The notes: generated from the sequence alone by a model not told the origin. A stretch of DNA of 64,000 bases from Pseudomonas putida (GCF_028682635.1 NZ_JANHLK010000023.1:1-64000), one strand, 5' to 3'. Positions 45,000-53,586 are shown, counted from the stretch's first letter. Numbers and translations are program-made.

Positions 45000-45754
45000 T
45001 GAAAACACTATTGGTCATCGGCATCGGTGCCGGCAACCCCGACTACATCACCCTGCAGGCCGTGAAGGCGCTGAATCGGGTCGATGTGTTTTTCATCATG
45101 GACAAGGGCCAGGACAAGGACAAGTTGATCGACCTGCGCCGCGAGCTATGCGAGCGCCACATCAACGATCCGCACTACCGCTTTGTCGAGGCACGGAGCC
45201 CGGAGCGCGAGCGTGGCGAGGTGGACTACAAGACCAGCGTCGATGAGTTGAACCTGGCCAAGCAGCGGACCTTCGAGCGCCTGATCAATGAGGAGCTGGC
45301 GGATGACCAGTGCGGCGGTTTCCTGGTGTGGGGCGACCCGGCGCTGTACGACAGCACCATTCGTATCCTGCAGGCGATCCTGGCTTCAGGCACCTGTACT
45401 TTCGAGTTCGAGGTGATCCCCGGCATCACCAGCGTCCAGGCCCTGGCCGCGCAGCACAAGGTGCCCCTCAATCAGATCGGCCGTTCGGTCGAGATCACCA
45501 CCGGCCGGCGCTTGGCAGCGGGGCAGGTGAGCGATGCCCACAGCCTGGTGGTGATGCTCGATGCCCAGGATGCCTACCAGCATGTGGCGGATCAGCAGAC
45601 GCAGATCTACTGGGGGGCCTATCTGGGGACGCCGGATGAAATCCTCATCAGCGGCAAGCTCGGGGAGGTGGCGCAGCAGATCGAGCGGGTACGCAAGGCG
45701 GCCCGGCAGGCCAATGGCTGGATCATGGACACTTATCTATTGCGCAAGCCCTGA
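44999..45754 (+). CDS. cobF: Precorrin-6A synthase (deacetylating)
   Basis: 251 residues of the tetrapyrrole methylase fold. The N-terminal IGIGAGNPDYITLQAVKALN and the GGFLVWGDPALYDST and EVIPGITSVQALAA motifs identify CobF, which methylates C1 of precorrin-5 and releases acetate in aerobic cobalamin synthesis. No other cob gene is in the window. Its last 18 bases overlap the convergent regulator gene at 45737-46717. Confidence 0.92.
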   Translation: MKTLLVIGIGAGNPDYITLQAVKALNRVDVFFIMDKGQDKDKLIDLRRELCERHINDPHYRFVEARSPERERGEVDYKTSVDELNLAKQRTFERLINEELADDQCGGFLVWGDPALYDSTIRILQAILASGTCTFEFEVIPGITSVQALAAQHKVPLNQIGRSVEITTGRRLAAGQVSDAHSLVVMLDAQDAYQHVADQQTQIYWGAYLGTPDEILISGKLGEVAQQIERVRKAARQANGWIMDTYLLRKP

Positions 45755-46717
45755 AGCACGGGTGCGCCCAAACCGTTCCCGGTACACCGACGGCGGCACG
45801 CCGACCACGTTGCGAAAGGCCACGCGGAAGCTTTCCACCGACCGATAACCGCAGTGATGGGCGATCTGCTCGGTGTGCTGGTCGGTGCTTTCCAGCAATT
45901 CCCGGGCGCGGCCCAGACGTTCATGTTGCAACCAGGTCTTGGGCGACTGGCCGCTGGCTTCGGTGAAACGGCGCAGGAAGGTGCGCTCGCTCATGGCGGC
46001 TTCGCTGGCCAGGTCGCGAACCTCCAGCGGTTCGTGCAAACGCTCCCGTGCCCACTGCATGACGCGGGAAAGATCACTGCGCGGAGTCGCACTGACCGGC
46101 GTCGGAATGAACTGCGCCTGGCCCCCGGTGCGTTGCGGTGACATCACCAGGCGCCGCGCCACCGAGTTGGCGACCTGGGTGCCGAAGTCCCGCGCCACCA
46201 GATGCAGGCAGGCGTCGATGCCGGCTGCGCTGCCGGCCGAGGTGATCAATTGACCCGAATCGACATAGAGCACGTCCGGGTCCACCAGGATGTTCGGGAA
46301 GCGTTCGGCCAGTTCCGTTGTGTAGCGCCAGTGCGTGGTGGCGCCGCGACCGTCGAGCAAACCGGTGGCGGCCAGCACGAACACCCCCGAGCAGATCGAC
46401 AGCAACCGCGCGCCCCGGGCATGGGCCTGGCGCAGGGCGGTCAGCAGCTCCTCGGGTACTGCAGCCTGGCGATCGCGCCAGCCGGGAATGATGATGGTCC
46501 GCGCCTCTTGCAGCAGTTCCAGGCCGCCATCGGCCAGTACCTGGATGCCACCCATGGCGCGCATCGGGCCTTGATCGACGGCCGCGATCTGATGGCTGTA
46601 CCAAGGGAAGTCGAACTCCGGCCGGGCCAGGCCAAAGATCTCCACGGCGATGCCGAATTCGAAGGTACACAGGCCATCGTAGGCGAGGATCGCGACCAGT
46701 CCTGGAGAAAAATGCAT
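45737..46717 (-). CDS. GlxA/FtrA-type regulator: DJ-1-like domain plus AraC DNA-binding domain
   Basis: 326 residues. Residues of about 5-185 form a DJ-1/PfpI-like domain with the elbow LLSICSGVFVLAATGL; residues of about 215-320 are an AraC double helix-turn-helix (VRDLASEAAMSERTFLRRFT and TEQIAHHCGYRSVESFRVAF). Relatives control amino acid or glycine-betaine use, or act as FtrA. It diverges from the rhodanese gene 101 bases away and probably regulates it. Confidence 0.9.
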   Translation of the reverse strand: MHFSPGLVAILAYDGLCTFEFGIAVEIFGLARPEFDFPWYSHQIAAVDQGPMRAMGGIQVLADGGLELLQEARTIIIPGWRDRQAAVPEELLTALRQAHARGARLLSICSGVFVLAATGLLDGRGATTHWRYTTELAERFPNILVDPDVLYVDSGQLITSAGSAAGIDACLHLVARDFGTQVANSVARRLVMSPQRTGGQAQFIPTPVSATPRSDLSRVMQWARERLHEPLEVRDLASEAAMSERTFLRRFTEASGQSPKTWLQHERLGRARELLESTDQHTEQIAHHCGYRSVESFRVAFRNVVGVPPSVYRERFGRTRASGLAQ

Positions 46718-46818
46718 TTGGCGGAAAGTTCCCGGTGAGTGTCTTGTGCGCCACTTTAGCCGTTGATGGTGGGCAGATAAAGTCTGTTCACACCCACCGA
46801 CATCCCGGAGCCTTGCCC

Positions 46819-47238
46819 ATGACCAGCCTCGTTCGCGAAATTCCCGCCGCCCCTTCGGCCATTGCCTTGATGCATTTCAGCAACCGCCTGACATTCGAAA
46901 CCGATTGTTCCGATGTTTACGCCAGCCAACAGGCGGGGGAAGTCGATTTCATTCTGGTGGATGTGCGGGGGCCGTTGGCCTTTGATCGGGGGCATGTGCC
47001 GGGTGCGATCAACATTCCGGGGCGACTGCTCACCGCTGAAGGCTTGCGCGGTTACCCGAAAACCAGTCTGTTTGTGGTCTATTGCGCAGGTCCCCACTGT
47101 AATGGCGCGAACAAGGCGGCGGTGAAGCTGGCGGCGCTGGGTTACCCGGTGAAGGAAATGATTGGCGGTGTGACCGGGTGGCTGGATGAAGGGTTCGAGT
47201 TGAGTGCGGCGAATGCCGCTATTGGCTGCGCCTGCTGA
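46819..47238 (+). CDS. Rhodanese-domain protein
   Basis: 139 residues forming a single rhodanese domain: DFILVDVRGPLAFDRGHVPG, active-site loop YCAGPHCNGAN with the catalytic Cys, and GGVTGWLDEGF. It would move sulfur from a persulfide donor. The Cys-rich end (AAIGCAC) is unusual. Start at 46819 after GGAG. Divergent GlxA-type regulator next to it; this pairing is common in Pseudomonas and suggests direct control. Confidence 0.87.
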   Translation: MTSLVREIPAAPSAIALMHFSNRLTFETDCSDVYASQQAGEVDFILVDVRGPLAFDRGHVPGAINIPGRLLTAEGLRGYPKTSLFVVYCAGPHCNGANKAAVKLAALGYPVKEMIGGVTGWLDEGFELSAANAAIGCAC

Positions 47239-47305
47239 CCCCCCTGTAAACGCTGGCCTGTCGGGTCGGCGCATCGCAGCGTTGGCGGCGAAACGGCCAC
47301 CATCG

Positions 47306-47400
47306 CATCGCCAGCAAGCCGGCTCCTACAGATTCGCGTAATGCCACAGATTCAACATAAGCCCACAAATCCTGTAGGCGCCGGCTTGCTGGCGATGAGG
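47306..47400. repeat. REP pair, outward-facing arms
   Basis: ATCGCCAGCAAGCCGGCTCC at 47306 and a complementary arm at 47373-47400, in the 361-base gap 47239-47599. The rest of that gap holds an ArgR-like box and the leader of the next gene. Confidence 0.75.
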
Positions 47401-47477
47401 CCCGAAAGACCAACGCAATGTTCAAGTCCGCCTTCGCCGGCATGTCTGCCGCTTGCCGGCCACTTTCTATAACTATT

Positions 47478-47498
47478 TGTCGCCTCGAAATAATTTAC
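47478..47498 (+). promoter_or_regulatory. ArgR-like half site
   Basis: TGTCGCCTCGAAATAA fits the pattern TGTCGC-N8-AA-N5 that I recall for ArgR in P. aeruginosa. It lies 117 bases upstream of the binding-protein gene at 47600 and would link that gene to arginine. No clear second half site is seen. Confidence 0.4.
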
Positions 47499-47599
47499 CC
47501 TGTGATAGCCGCTCTAGACTGCCGGCCACTTCGGTCCCCCCGGCCACAAGCCAACGACCGAAAGCTGCCAATAAAAGTCTCCGCACACAGGAGTTATAA

Positions 47600-48379
47600 A
47601 TGAAGAAGCTAGTGATGTTCGGTGCCCTGGCACTGTCGATGTTGTCCCTGACCGCCTTGGCCGCGGATGCCAAGCCGATCCGCATCGGTATCGAAGCCGG
47701 TTACCCGCCATTCTCGATGAAAACCGCTGACGGCAAGCTCACCGGCTTCGACGTGGACATTGGCGACGCCCTGTGCGAGCAGATGCAGGTCAAGTGCACC
47801 TGGGTCGAGCAAGAGTTCGACGGCCTGATTCCGGCACTGAAGGTCAAGAAGATCGACGCCATCCTGTCGTCCATGACCATCACCGACGATCGCAAGAAGA
47901 ACGTTGATTTCACCATCAAGTACTACCACACCCCGGCACGTTTCGTGATGAAGGAAGGTTCCGACGTCAAGGACCCGTTGACCGAACTCAAGGGCAAGAA
48001 AGTCGGTGTACTGCGCGCCAGCACCCATGACCGTTTTGCCACCGAAGTGCTGCAACCGGCGGGGATTGTCCTGGTGCGCTACGGCTCCCAGCAGGAAGCC
48101 AATCTGGACATGGTGTCCGGTCGCGTTGACGCGCTGCTGGCCGACTCGGTCAACCTGGACGACGGTTTCCTCAAGACCGACGCCGGTAAGGGTTTCGCGT
48201 TCGTGGGGCCTGAATACAACGATCCGAAATACTTCGGCGGTGGTGCCGGGATTGCCGTGCGCAAGGGCGATACCGCCCTGGCCGAGCAATTCAACAAAGC
48301 CATTACCGAAATCCGCGCCAACGGCAAGTACAAGCAGGTGCAGGACAAGTACTTCAAGTTTGACGTCTACGGCGAGTAA
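47600..48379 (+). CDS. Periplasmic lysine/arginine/ornithine-binding protein of an ABC transporter
   Basis: 259 residues with a signal peptide (MKKLVMFGALALSMLSLTALA). IRIGIEAGYPPFSMKTADGKL, GFDVDIGDALC, SSMTITDDRKKNVDFT and KVGVLRASTHDRFA (each quoted in part) place it with HisJ/ArgT/AotJ-type binding proteins. CAGGAG precedes the ATG. No permease or ATPase gene follows; the next gene is an AotO/AstE-like hydrolase after a terminator. The transporter parts must be elsewhere, or the protein supplies another transporter. Confidence 0.87.
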   Translation: MKKLVMFGALALSMLSLTALAADAKPIRIGIEAGYPPFSMKTADGKLTGFDVDIGDALCEQMQVKCTWVEQEFDGLIPALKVKKIDAILSSMTITDDRKKNVDFTIKYYHTPARFVMKEGSDVKDPLTELKGKKVGVLRASTHDRFATEVLQPAGIVLVRYGSQQEANLDMVSGRVDALLADSVNLDDGFLKTDAGKGFAFVGPEYNDPKYFGGGAGIAVRKGDTALAEQFNKAITEIRANGKYKQVQDKYFKFDVYGE

Positions 48380-48390
48380 TCGAGCCGTTC

Positions 48391-48428
48391 AAAAAAGTGG
48401 CCCCGTTGACGCGGTGGCCATTTTTTTT
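48391..48428. terminator. Terminator after the binding-protein gene
   Basis: AAAAAAGTGGCC pairs with GGCCATTTTTTT around an inner CCG/CGG stem; A and T tracts on both sides make it usable in either direction. It lies 12 bases after the stop codon. Confidence 0.75.
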
Positions 48429-48463
48429 CGCTCATGATTTATCCTGCAATCACATTCCCCCCC

Positions 48464-48550
48464 TGTAGGAGCTGCCGCAGGCTGCGATCTTTTGATCTTG
48501 CTTTTAAAAAATCAAAATCAAAAGATCGCAGCCTGCGGCAGCTCCTACAG
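48464..48550. repeat. REP-type inverted repeat with GATCTTTTGATCTTGC arms
   Basis: Second copy of the element seen at 12655-12738, with a slightly different A-rich loop. It separates the binding-protein gene from the hydrolase gene at 48569 and leaves just 19 bases before that ATG. Confidence 0.85.
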
Positions 48551-48568
48551 AGAAATCGGAGTTCTGCC

Positions 48569-49681
48569 ATGCAACGCATCGACCATTTGCTGCCCTGGAG
48601 CCACCTGGGAACCGAGCGCACCCTCAGCGTATTCCGTTATGGCGCGGGCACTCGCAAGGTCTACATCCAGGCCAGCCTGCACGCCGACGAGCTGCCGGGC
48701 ATGCGCACCGCCTGGGAGCTCAAGCAGCGCCTGGCTGAACTCGAAAGCCAGGGCCAATTGCAAGGCGTGATCGAACTGGTGCCAGTGGCCAACCCCATCG
48801 GTCTCGACCAGCACCTGCAGGGCAGCCACATGGGCCGCTTCGAACTGGGCAGCGGCAAGAACTTCAACCGCGCGTTCGTCGAACTGAGCGCTCCGGTCGC
48901 GCAGCGGGTGGGTGATCGTCTGGGCAGCGATGCCGAGGCCAACATCGCCCTGATTCGCCAGGCCATGGGCCAGGTGCTCGACGACCTGCCGGCCCCGGCG
49001 TCGCAGCTGGAAGCGATGCATCGCCTGTTGCTGCGTCACGCCTGCGACGCCGACATCACCCTCGACCTGCATTGCGACTTCGACGCGGCGATTCACCTCT
49101 ACGCCTTGCCGCAGCACTGGCCGCAGTGGCAATCGCTGGCGGCGCGCTTGAAAGCCGGGGTGGCGTTGCTGTGCGAAGATTCCGGTGGCAGTTCCTTTGA
49201 CGAGTCCTGCTCTTCGCCATGGTTACGCCTTGCCCGGGCTTTCCCCGAAGCCGCCATTCCACCGGCCAACCTGGCGACCACACTTGAGCTTGGCAGCATG
49301 GGCGACACCCGGGTCGATCAGGCCCGGGCCAATTGCGAGGCGATCCTGGGCTTTCTCGCCGAACAGGGTTTCATCAAGGGCACCTGGCCGGCGGCACCGA
49401 GTGAGTGCTGCGAGGGCATGCCGTTCGAAGGCACCCAATACCTGTTCGCACCGCATCACGGCGTTATCAGCTTCCTTCGCGATGCCGGTGAATGGGTGGA
49501 GCAGGGCGATGCGCTGTTCGAAGTGGTCGACCCGTTGAACGACAAGCTCACCACCGTACGCGCGGGCACCAGTGGCGTGCTGTTCGCGCTTGATCGCGGG
49601 CGCTACACGCAACCGGGCACCTGGCAGGCGAAGGTGGCCGGGCGCGAGCCGATTCGGGTTGGGAAGTTGATTAACGATTGA
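48569..49681 (+). CDS. Succinylglutamate desuccinylase/aspartoacylase family protein (AotO-like)
   Basis: 370 residues of the AstE/aspartoacylase zinc hydrolase family. QASLHADELPGMRTAWEL holds the first zinc ligands (H-x-x-E), NPIGLDQHLQGSHMGRFELG the substrate region, and LDLHCDFDAAIHLY the third His; TTLELGSMGDTRVDQ may hold the catalytic Glu. A protein of this kind (AotO) is encoded with AotJ in the P. aeruginosa arginine uptake operon, as I recall, and here it follows an AotJ-like gene. GGAG eight bases before ATG 48569 sets the start. Confidence 0.83.
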   Translation: MQRIDHLLPWSHLGTERTLSVFRYGAGTRKVYIQASLHADELPGMRTAWELKQRLAELESQGQLQGVIELVPVANPIGLDQHLQGSHMGRFELGSGKNFNRAFVELSAPVAQRVGDRLGSDAEANIALIRQAMGQVLDDLPAPASQLEAMHRLLLRHACDADITLDLHCDFDAAIHLYALPQHWPQWQSLAARLKAGVALLCEDSGGSSFDESCSSPWLRLARAFPEAAIPPANLATTLELGSMGDTRVDQARANCEAILGFLAEQGFIKGTWPAAPSECCEGMPFEGTQYLFAPHHGVISFLRDAGEWVEQGDALFEVVDPLNDKLTTVRAGTSGVLFALDRGRYTQPGTWQAKVAGREPIRVGKLIND

Positions 49682-49693
49682 GGAGGGGGAGGG

Positions 49694-50311
49694 TCATTGC
49701 ACCCCCCGTGATCGGTGGATGCCTAATGTGATGAGGTAGCGCTCCTCTGTGGGGCGCTTGTCGTACTTGAAGCGATTGACCACCAGCATCAGTTGGTACT
49801 TGTCACCTGCTCGCCAGTAAGCCGTCCCGCCTTTTTTTGCATCGCGCAATTGGGCCCGCCATTGCGGGGTGTCGGCGAACGAAGGGAAGTCATTGACCCG
49901 GATGGGTACCCAGCCAGCGTTGCGCCATTGCTCCTGCAGATCCAGTACGACCTTGAGGGTGTCGTCGAGCAATAGTGGTTCGATTTGTGGGGACATGCGG
50001 ACACCGTCGATCCGTTCATTACGTCCAAAACCCACTGTGAAGAAGCGGGCCAGTGGAGTCACAAAACCATACTCAGGATCTGCAAAACGCAGTCGGGCAT
50101 CAGACTTGGGAACATTGAACCAGGAGTGCCCTGGTATCACGGGATCGATTCTTGCGCTGGAGCGCTGGCGCATGGCTTCGTACGGCTCGCCAATTACCAG
50201 CGAAATTTCCGGTTCATCCGATAGCGCCTCAATCGCTGTCCACGTAAGGAAGGCAGCGACCGCCAGTGCCAACACGCCGCGTCGCCGCCCGATGCGATGC
50301 ATCAGCCTCAT
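49694..50311 (-). CDS. Putative periplasmic anchored protein next to a broken effector-like gene
   Basis: 205 residues with a basic N terminus and a membrane anchor or signal (GVLALAVAAFLTWTAIEALS). The mature part has no Cys and no motif I know. Its start overlaps the stop of the fragment at 50308-50793 by four bases (ATGA), so the two genes were one operon. In that position an immunity or accessory protein for a secreted lipase-type effector is possible; this is inference. Confidence 0.6.
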   Translation of the reverse strand: MRLMHRIGRRRGVLALAVAAFLTWTAIEALSDEPEISLVIGEPYEAMRQRSSARIDPVIPGHSWFNVPKSDARLRFADPEYGFVTPLARFFTVGFGRNERIDGVRMSPQIEPLLLDDTLKVVLDLQEQWRNAGWVPIRVNDFPSFADTPQWRAQLRDAKKGGTAYWRAGDKYQLMLVVNRFKYDKRPTEERYLITLGIHRSRGVQ

Positions 50312-50793
50312 CGCACGCCTCCACCCCAGGCGATATCCCGAATGGATCGCTCAATCTGCTCGCGCGGGTCGCCCTGCAGCAGATTATCAAACTGCTGCGC
50401 CGCCCTGAGCACGAAGGGCATGCGTTGGTTGATATCGGCCAGGTTGGCAACGGGGTTGTTGCCAAAACCAATAGTGCGTCCGTCATCGACGGAGCCATCG
50501 AACTGACCATCATGGTCAATTCCGAATTTTAGTGTTTCCTCTCCGATCGGCCACAGCACCGGATGCTGACCACTCCCATAAATATTCTTTCTTGAAGCCA
50601 GGCAATCCTTCAGCGCCTCCAACCCCCGTTCCCTGTAGAACACATGCAGCGGATACACATCCGCATGGCAAAATGCCGCGCTCAGGGTTCTATGCGAGGG
50701 CGTCAGGCGTAAATAAGACCTTTCCTTGTCTGCTGTAGGCTGATTCCGTAATCGGGCCGGTGGTGGGAGTCGCTGGGACGAAGGTGTTAGGCT
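50308..50793 (-). pseudogene. 5'-truncated fragment, perhaps the C terminus of a type VI lipase effector
   Basis: The minus frame is open from 50793 (after TAG at 50794-50796) to the stop at 50308 but has no ATG and no ribosome-binding site; a GTG at 50658 is the only start-like codon. The readable part runs FCHADVYPLHVFYRERGLE, then GSGQHPVLWPIGEETLKFG, GFGNNPVANL, then ERSIRDIAWGGG. Its look recalls the end of large Tle-type (DUF3274-like) alpha/beta hydrolase effectors, but I am not sure. The upstream part is missing and replaced by the promoter region of the esterase at 50828. Confidence 0.5.
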
Positions 50794-50827
50794 CTATCCG
50801 AATCCTGCGCACGGTGAAGGAAGGTTT

Positions 50828-51544
50828 ATGCTGAAGTTTCTCGCTCTGTTCACGTTGCTGGCATCCGCCACTGTCCACGCTCAATCCCCCCTGCAAACCG
50901 ATCTGCCGCTCAAGTACCTGGAGCAGGCCAACGCCGATTCCCGCGAGCAGCCGCTGGTGATTTTTCTCCACGGCTACGGCAGTAACGAGCAGGATCTGTT
51001 CGGCATCAAGGATGAGTTACCCAGCGCGTACAACTACCTGTCTGTGCGGGCGCCGATGGTGATGCAAGAGGGGAGTTACCAGTGGTTTCGCAAAAAAGGC
51101 GAGGGTGCCTACAACGGCGAAACCGATGACCTGAAGTCCAGCGGCCAGTTGTTGCTGGATTTCGTCGTACAGGCGACGAAGAAATATCACACACAACCGG
51201 AGAAGGTGTTCCTGGTGGGTTTCAGCCAGGGGGCGATCATGTCCTACGAAGTCGCCCTGCGCCATCCCGAGGCGGTGGGCGGGATAGCCGCGTTGAGCGG
51301 GCGGATTCTGCCGGTGCTCAAGTCTGAGTTGAAACCGGATGAAAAACGCCAGTCGCTGGCGATTTTCATCGGCCATGGCACGGCGGACCAGCGTCTTCCC
51401 TTCAGCGATGGCACCGAGGCCAACAGCCTGTTGCAGAGCGTGTCACTGGAACCCGAGTTCCACGCTTACCAGGGTGTCGGCCACAGCATCAGTGCCGAAG
51501 AATTGCAGGATTTGAGCGCCTGGTTGCAGCGTCGTAACCCCTGA
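50828..51544 (+). CDS. Secreted esterase/phospholipase, alpha/beta hydrolase
   Basis: 238 residues with a signal peptide (MLKFLALFTLLASATVHA). It is a carboxylesterase/acyl-protein thioesterase-type hydrolase: oxyanion loop IFLHGYGSNEQDL, nucleophile Ser in VGFSQGAIMS, Asp in HGTADQRLP and His in GVGHSISAEE make a full triad. Export suggests action on extracellular or periplasmic esters. It converges with the next gene, three bases apart. Confidence 0.87.
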   Translation: MLKFLALFTLLASATVHAQSPLQTDLPLKYLEQANADSREQPLVIFLHGYGSNEQDLFGIKDELPSAYNYLSVRAPMVMQEGSYQWFRKKGEGAYNGETDDLKSSGQLLLDFVVQATKKYHTQPEKVFLVGFSQGAIMSYEVALRHPEAVGGIAALSGRILPVLKSELKPDEKRQSLAIFIGHGTADQRLPFSDGTEANSLLQSVSLEPEFHAYQGVGHSISAEELQDLSAWLQRRNP

Positions 51545-51547
51545 GGC

Positions 51548-52120
51548 TCATTTGCCGCTGACTATCTGCTTGATCAGGGTTTCGTGGGCAGCCATGTCGC
51601 CGGGGCGGGAAATGACCTGAATCACCGTCATGTGGTTGCCCGAAGCCGCCATCAACGTGGTGTTGAGGGTCATGCCACCGCCCTGGGTGGCGGTGCTGTC
51701 GACCTGGCGCACGCCCAGGCCTGTTTTCTTCAGGGTCAGGCTTTTTTCGCTGAGCTTGTTGTAGTCCGCCAGGGCCTTGTGTTGCGCCGCGTCGAAGTCG
51801 GCCGCCGTGCCGTCGAGGAACTCGCCGTCGTTGTCCTTGACCTTGACCCCTTCGGGCAGGTTGTTCTGCGCGGCGATCACCACGGTCTTGGTGGTTTCGT
51901 TGGAATACATGGTGCCGCTCGCACCGGTGGGGCTGGCGGGCAACGGGTTGGCCACGAAACCCTTGGGCAGGGTGAAGGTGAACTTGCCGTCGAGCATCGA
52001 GACTTTCTGGCCCTGCACCGTCTCCTTTGCAGGGGCCTTGGCCGCCTGCACATTCAAAGCCCCCAGGCTGGCAGCCGCCGCCAGCAACAGGACAACGGCT
52101 TTTTTACTCAACAGTGACAT
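51548..52120 (-). CDS. Periplasmic protein, DcrB/PsbP-like
   Basis: 190 residues with a signal peptide (SLLSKKAVVLLLAAAASLGA, cut near VQA). A single domain with FTFTLPKGFVANPLP, KTVVIAAQNNLPEGVKV and a C-terminal VIQVISRPGDMAAHETL resembles the DcrB/PsbP-like fold found in envelope proteins of unknown function. GGAG seven to eight bases upstream favours ATG 52120. Confidence 0.65.
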   Translation of the reverse strand: MSLLSKKAVVLLLAAAASLGALNVQAAKAPAKETVQGQKVSMLDGKFTFTLPKGFVANPLPASPTGASGTMYSNETTKTVVIAAQNNLPEGVKVKDNDGEFLDGTAADFDAAQHKALADYNKLSEKSLTLKKTGLGVRQVDSTATQGGGMTLNTTLMAASGNHMTVIQVISRPGDMAAHETLIKQIVSGK

Positions 52121-52220
52121 CAAAATCTCCAGGGATGGTCGCGCGGTGGGGCGTGATCATCCCATGGGGGCTGCGAGATGTTCCAGCATGGGCTAACGGA
52201 CGGTCGTTGATGCTTCGGAA

Positions 52221-52489
52221 TCAGGGGTATTCCTGCCGGGCATGTAACACACTCAGGATCTGGATTTGATCCGTCACTTGATAGACCACCAGGTAATTGG
52301 GATGCACAACAATTTCTCGTGTACCGGGAAGTCGGCCACATCGATAGAGGTAGGGATATTCAGGGAGGGCTGATGTAACCGTTTCTATAGCCTGATGGAG
52401 CTCCAGAGCCGCTACGAGGTTATGGTCGCCAAGATAATTCAGGATTTTCGATAGATCGGACCGTCCTCCGGATGCCACTCAACCCGCAT
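52221..52489 (-). pseudogene. parE: ParE-family toxin, frameshifted
   Basis: The natural start is ATG 52489, which overlaps the antitoxin stop, as usual in parDE-type operons. The frame reads MRVEWHPE and then, by loss of one base near 52465, leaves the toxin frame and meets TGA at 52439-52441. The remaining 80 codons lie in the other frame: RSDLSKILNYL, then LPEYPYLYRCGRLPGTREI, HPNYLVVYQV and QILSVLHARQEYP, all typical of ParE (gyrase-poisoning) toxins. Adding one base (GAG-GNA-CGG) restores a full-length product of about 90 residues. Either the toxin is dead or there is a sequence error; a GTG at 52478 could express a shortened form. Confidence 0.8.
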
Positions 52490-52655
52490 CGCGCTGGTTG
52501 CGCTTTGACTGCAGGAGGGCGCGCATTTCGGCCATCACTTGATCATGCGGGATGTTTGGGCGCGGATCATCCAGGGCTGCCTGTACCTTGGCTCGGAACC
52601 AGCGGTTGTCTGGATGAAGTACATCCCTTCCAATGGCGCCGGGTGTTGACTTCAT
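52479..52655 (-). CDS. PaaA2-like antitoxin
   Basis: 58 residues. The C-terminal half WFRAKVQAALDDPRPNIPHD followed by QVMAEMRALL is the mark of PaaA2/stability-determinant antitoxins, which neutralise ParE2-type toxins by wrapping round them. It overlaps the start of the toxin gene by 11 bases. There is no PaaR2-type regulator gene upstream; the gene before it on this strand is an unrelated membrane protein. Confidence 0.8.
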   Translation of the reverse strand: MKSTPGAIGRDVLHPDNRWFRAKVQAALDDPRPNIPHDQVMAEMRALLQSKRNQRDAG

Positions 52656-52728
52656 CGATAAATCGTAACAACTTGACGTCTGACGGCCAACCGGAAAAAC
52701 ATGTAGGAAATAGGCTCGATTTCTTGCG

Positions 52729-53523
52729 CTACTCGTTCGAAATAGTTGAACGTGTTGCCTGGGGCGCGGGTTTTGCCAGCAACCGCCGGGTGACGCCGAG
52801 CATGGCCACCGAGACGGCGACGCCAACGCCGAAGCCCATCAGGCCCAGGCTGGGCACGGTCAGGGTCACGACCAGGCAAAAGGCCGAAAATGAATACATC
52901 CCGGTGGCCGTCGCCCGCAGCAACGCCGCGGTAAACGCCGGGCCCCGGGTTTGCTGGGAGAACACCGCCATCACGCTACCAAGCACCGGGAACACGGCGA
53001 GCAGGCCGCTCCAGCGATCGCCGACGGTGCTGGCGAGCCAAGTGACGGCGAGGGTCAGCAAGGCGCCGGCGACCATACGCAGCAGCAGTTTGTCGGACTT
53101 TGGCGCCGGGCCGGAAACGATCGGCTGCACAGCCGGGAACAGGTACGGCGCGGCCAGCAGTGCGATGGCGGCGGCGATCACCGAGATCGGCAGCGACGGC
53201 GGGAGCAAGGACAGGATCACGGCGAGCAGGGCCCAGACCAGCAACGAGATCGTCAGTGCCAGTGGCCATTTTGCCCGTTGCGCGACCTGGGCATAGGTCA
53301 CGCAGAAGGCAATCATGGCGAACATCGCCGACAGCGCGGCCATGGCCGATTGGGCGGCGAATGCCTGGCCCTGTTCGATGGCGAGGAAAAACAGAATCGG
53401 CCCGACCACCACCGGCAACCCCGACAACCATCCCGCCACGCTTGGCCCCCAGCGTTTGCCGGCCAGGGAAATCAGCAGCAGAAAGCCTGGAATCACCAGC
53501 AGTTTAAGCATCAACACGCGCAC
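52729..53523 (-). CDS. Integral membrane protein, about eight helices
   Basis: 264 residues, hydrophobic throughout, with about eight predicted helices (for example LLVIPGFLLLISLAGKRWGP, LALTISLLVWALLAVILSLL, ISVIAAAIALLAAPYLFP). No catalytic motif is seen and the family is not recognised with confidence. GTG 53523 lies seven bases after AGGA; ATG 53511 four codons later is an alternative. A palindrome with a TTTTGTATACAAAA core lies 64 bases upstream. Confidence 0.7.
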   Translation of the reverse strand: MRVLMLKLLVIPGFLLLISLAGKRWGPSVAGWLSGLPVVVGPILFFLAIEQGQAFAAQSAMAALSAMFAMIAFCVTYAQVAQRAKWPLALTISLLVWALLAVILSLLPPSLPISVIAAAIALLAAPYLFPAVQPIVSGPAPKSDKLLLRMVAGALLTLAVTWLASTVGDRWSGLLAVFPVLGSVMAVFSQQTRGPAFTAALLRATATGMYSFSAFCLVVTLTVPSLGLMGFGVGVAVSVAMLGVTRRLLAKPAPQATRSTISNE

Positions 53524-53586
53524 TTCTCCGTCCTGTGAGTGGCAGCAACGGTAGCATTTTGCGGGATGATTTGCTCTATAGATGGG

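Noticed and set aside
52479..52826. Longer antitoxin frame from 52826
   Set aside because: It runs into the 3' end of the next gene; the PaaA2-like part begins at ATG 52655.
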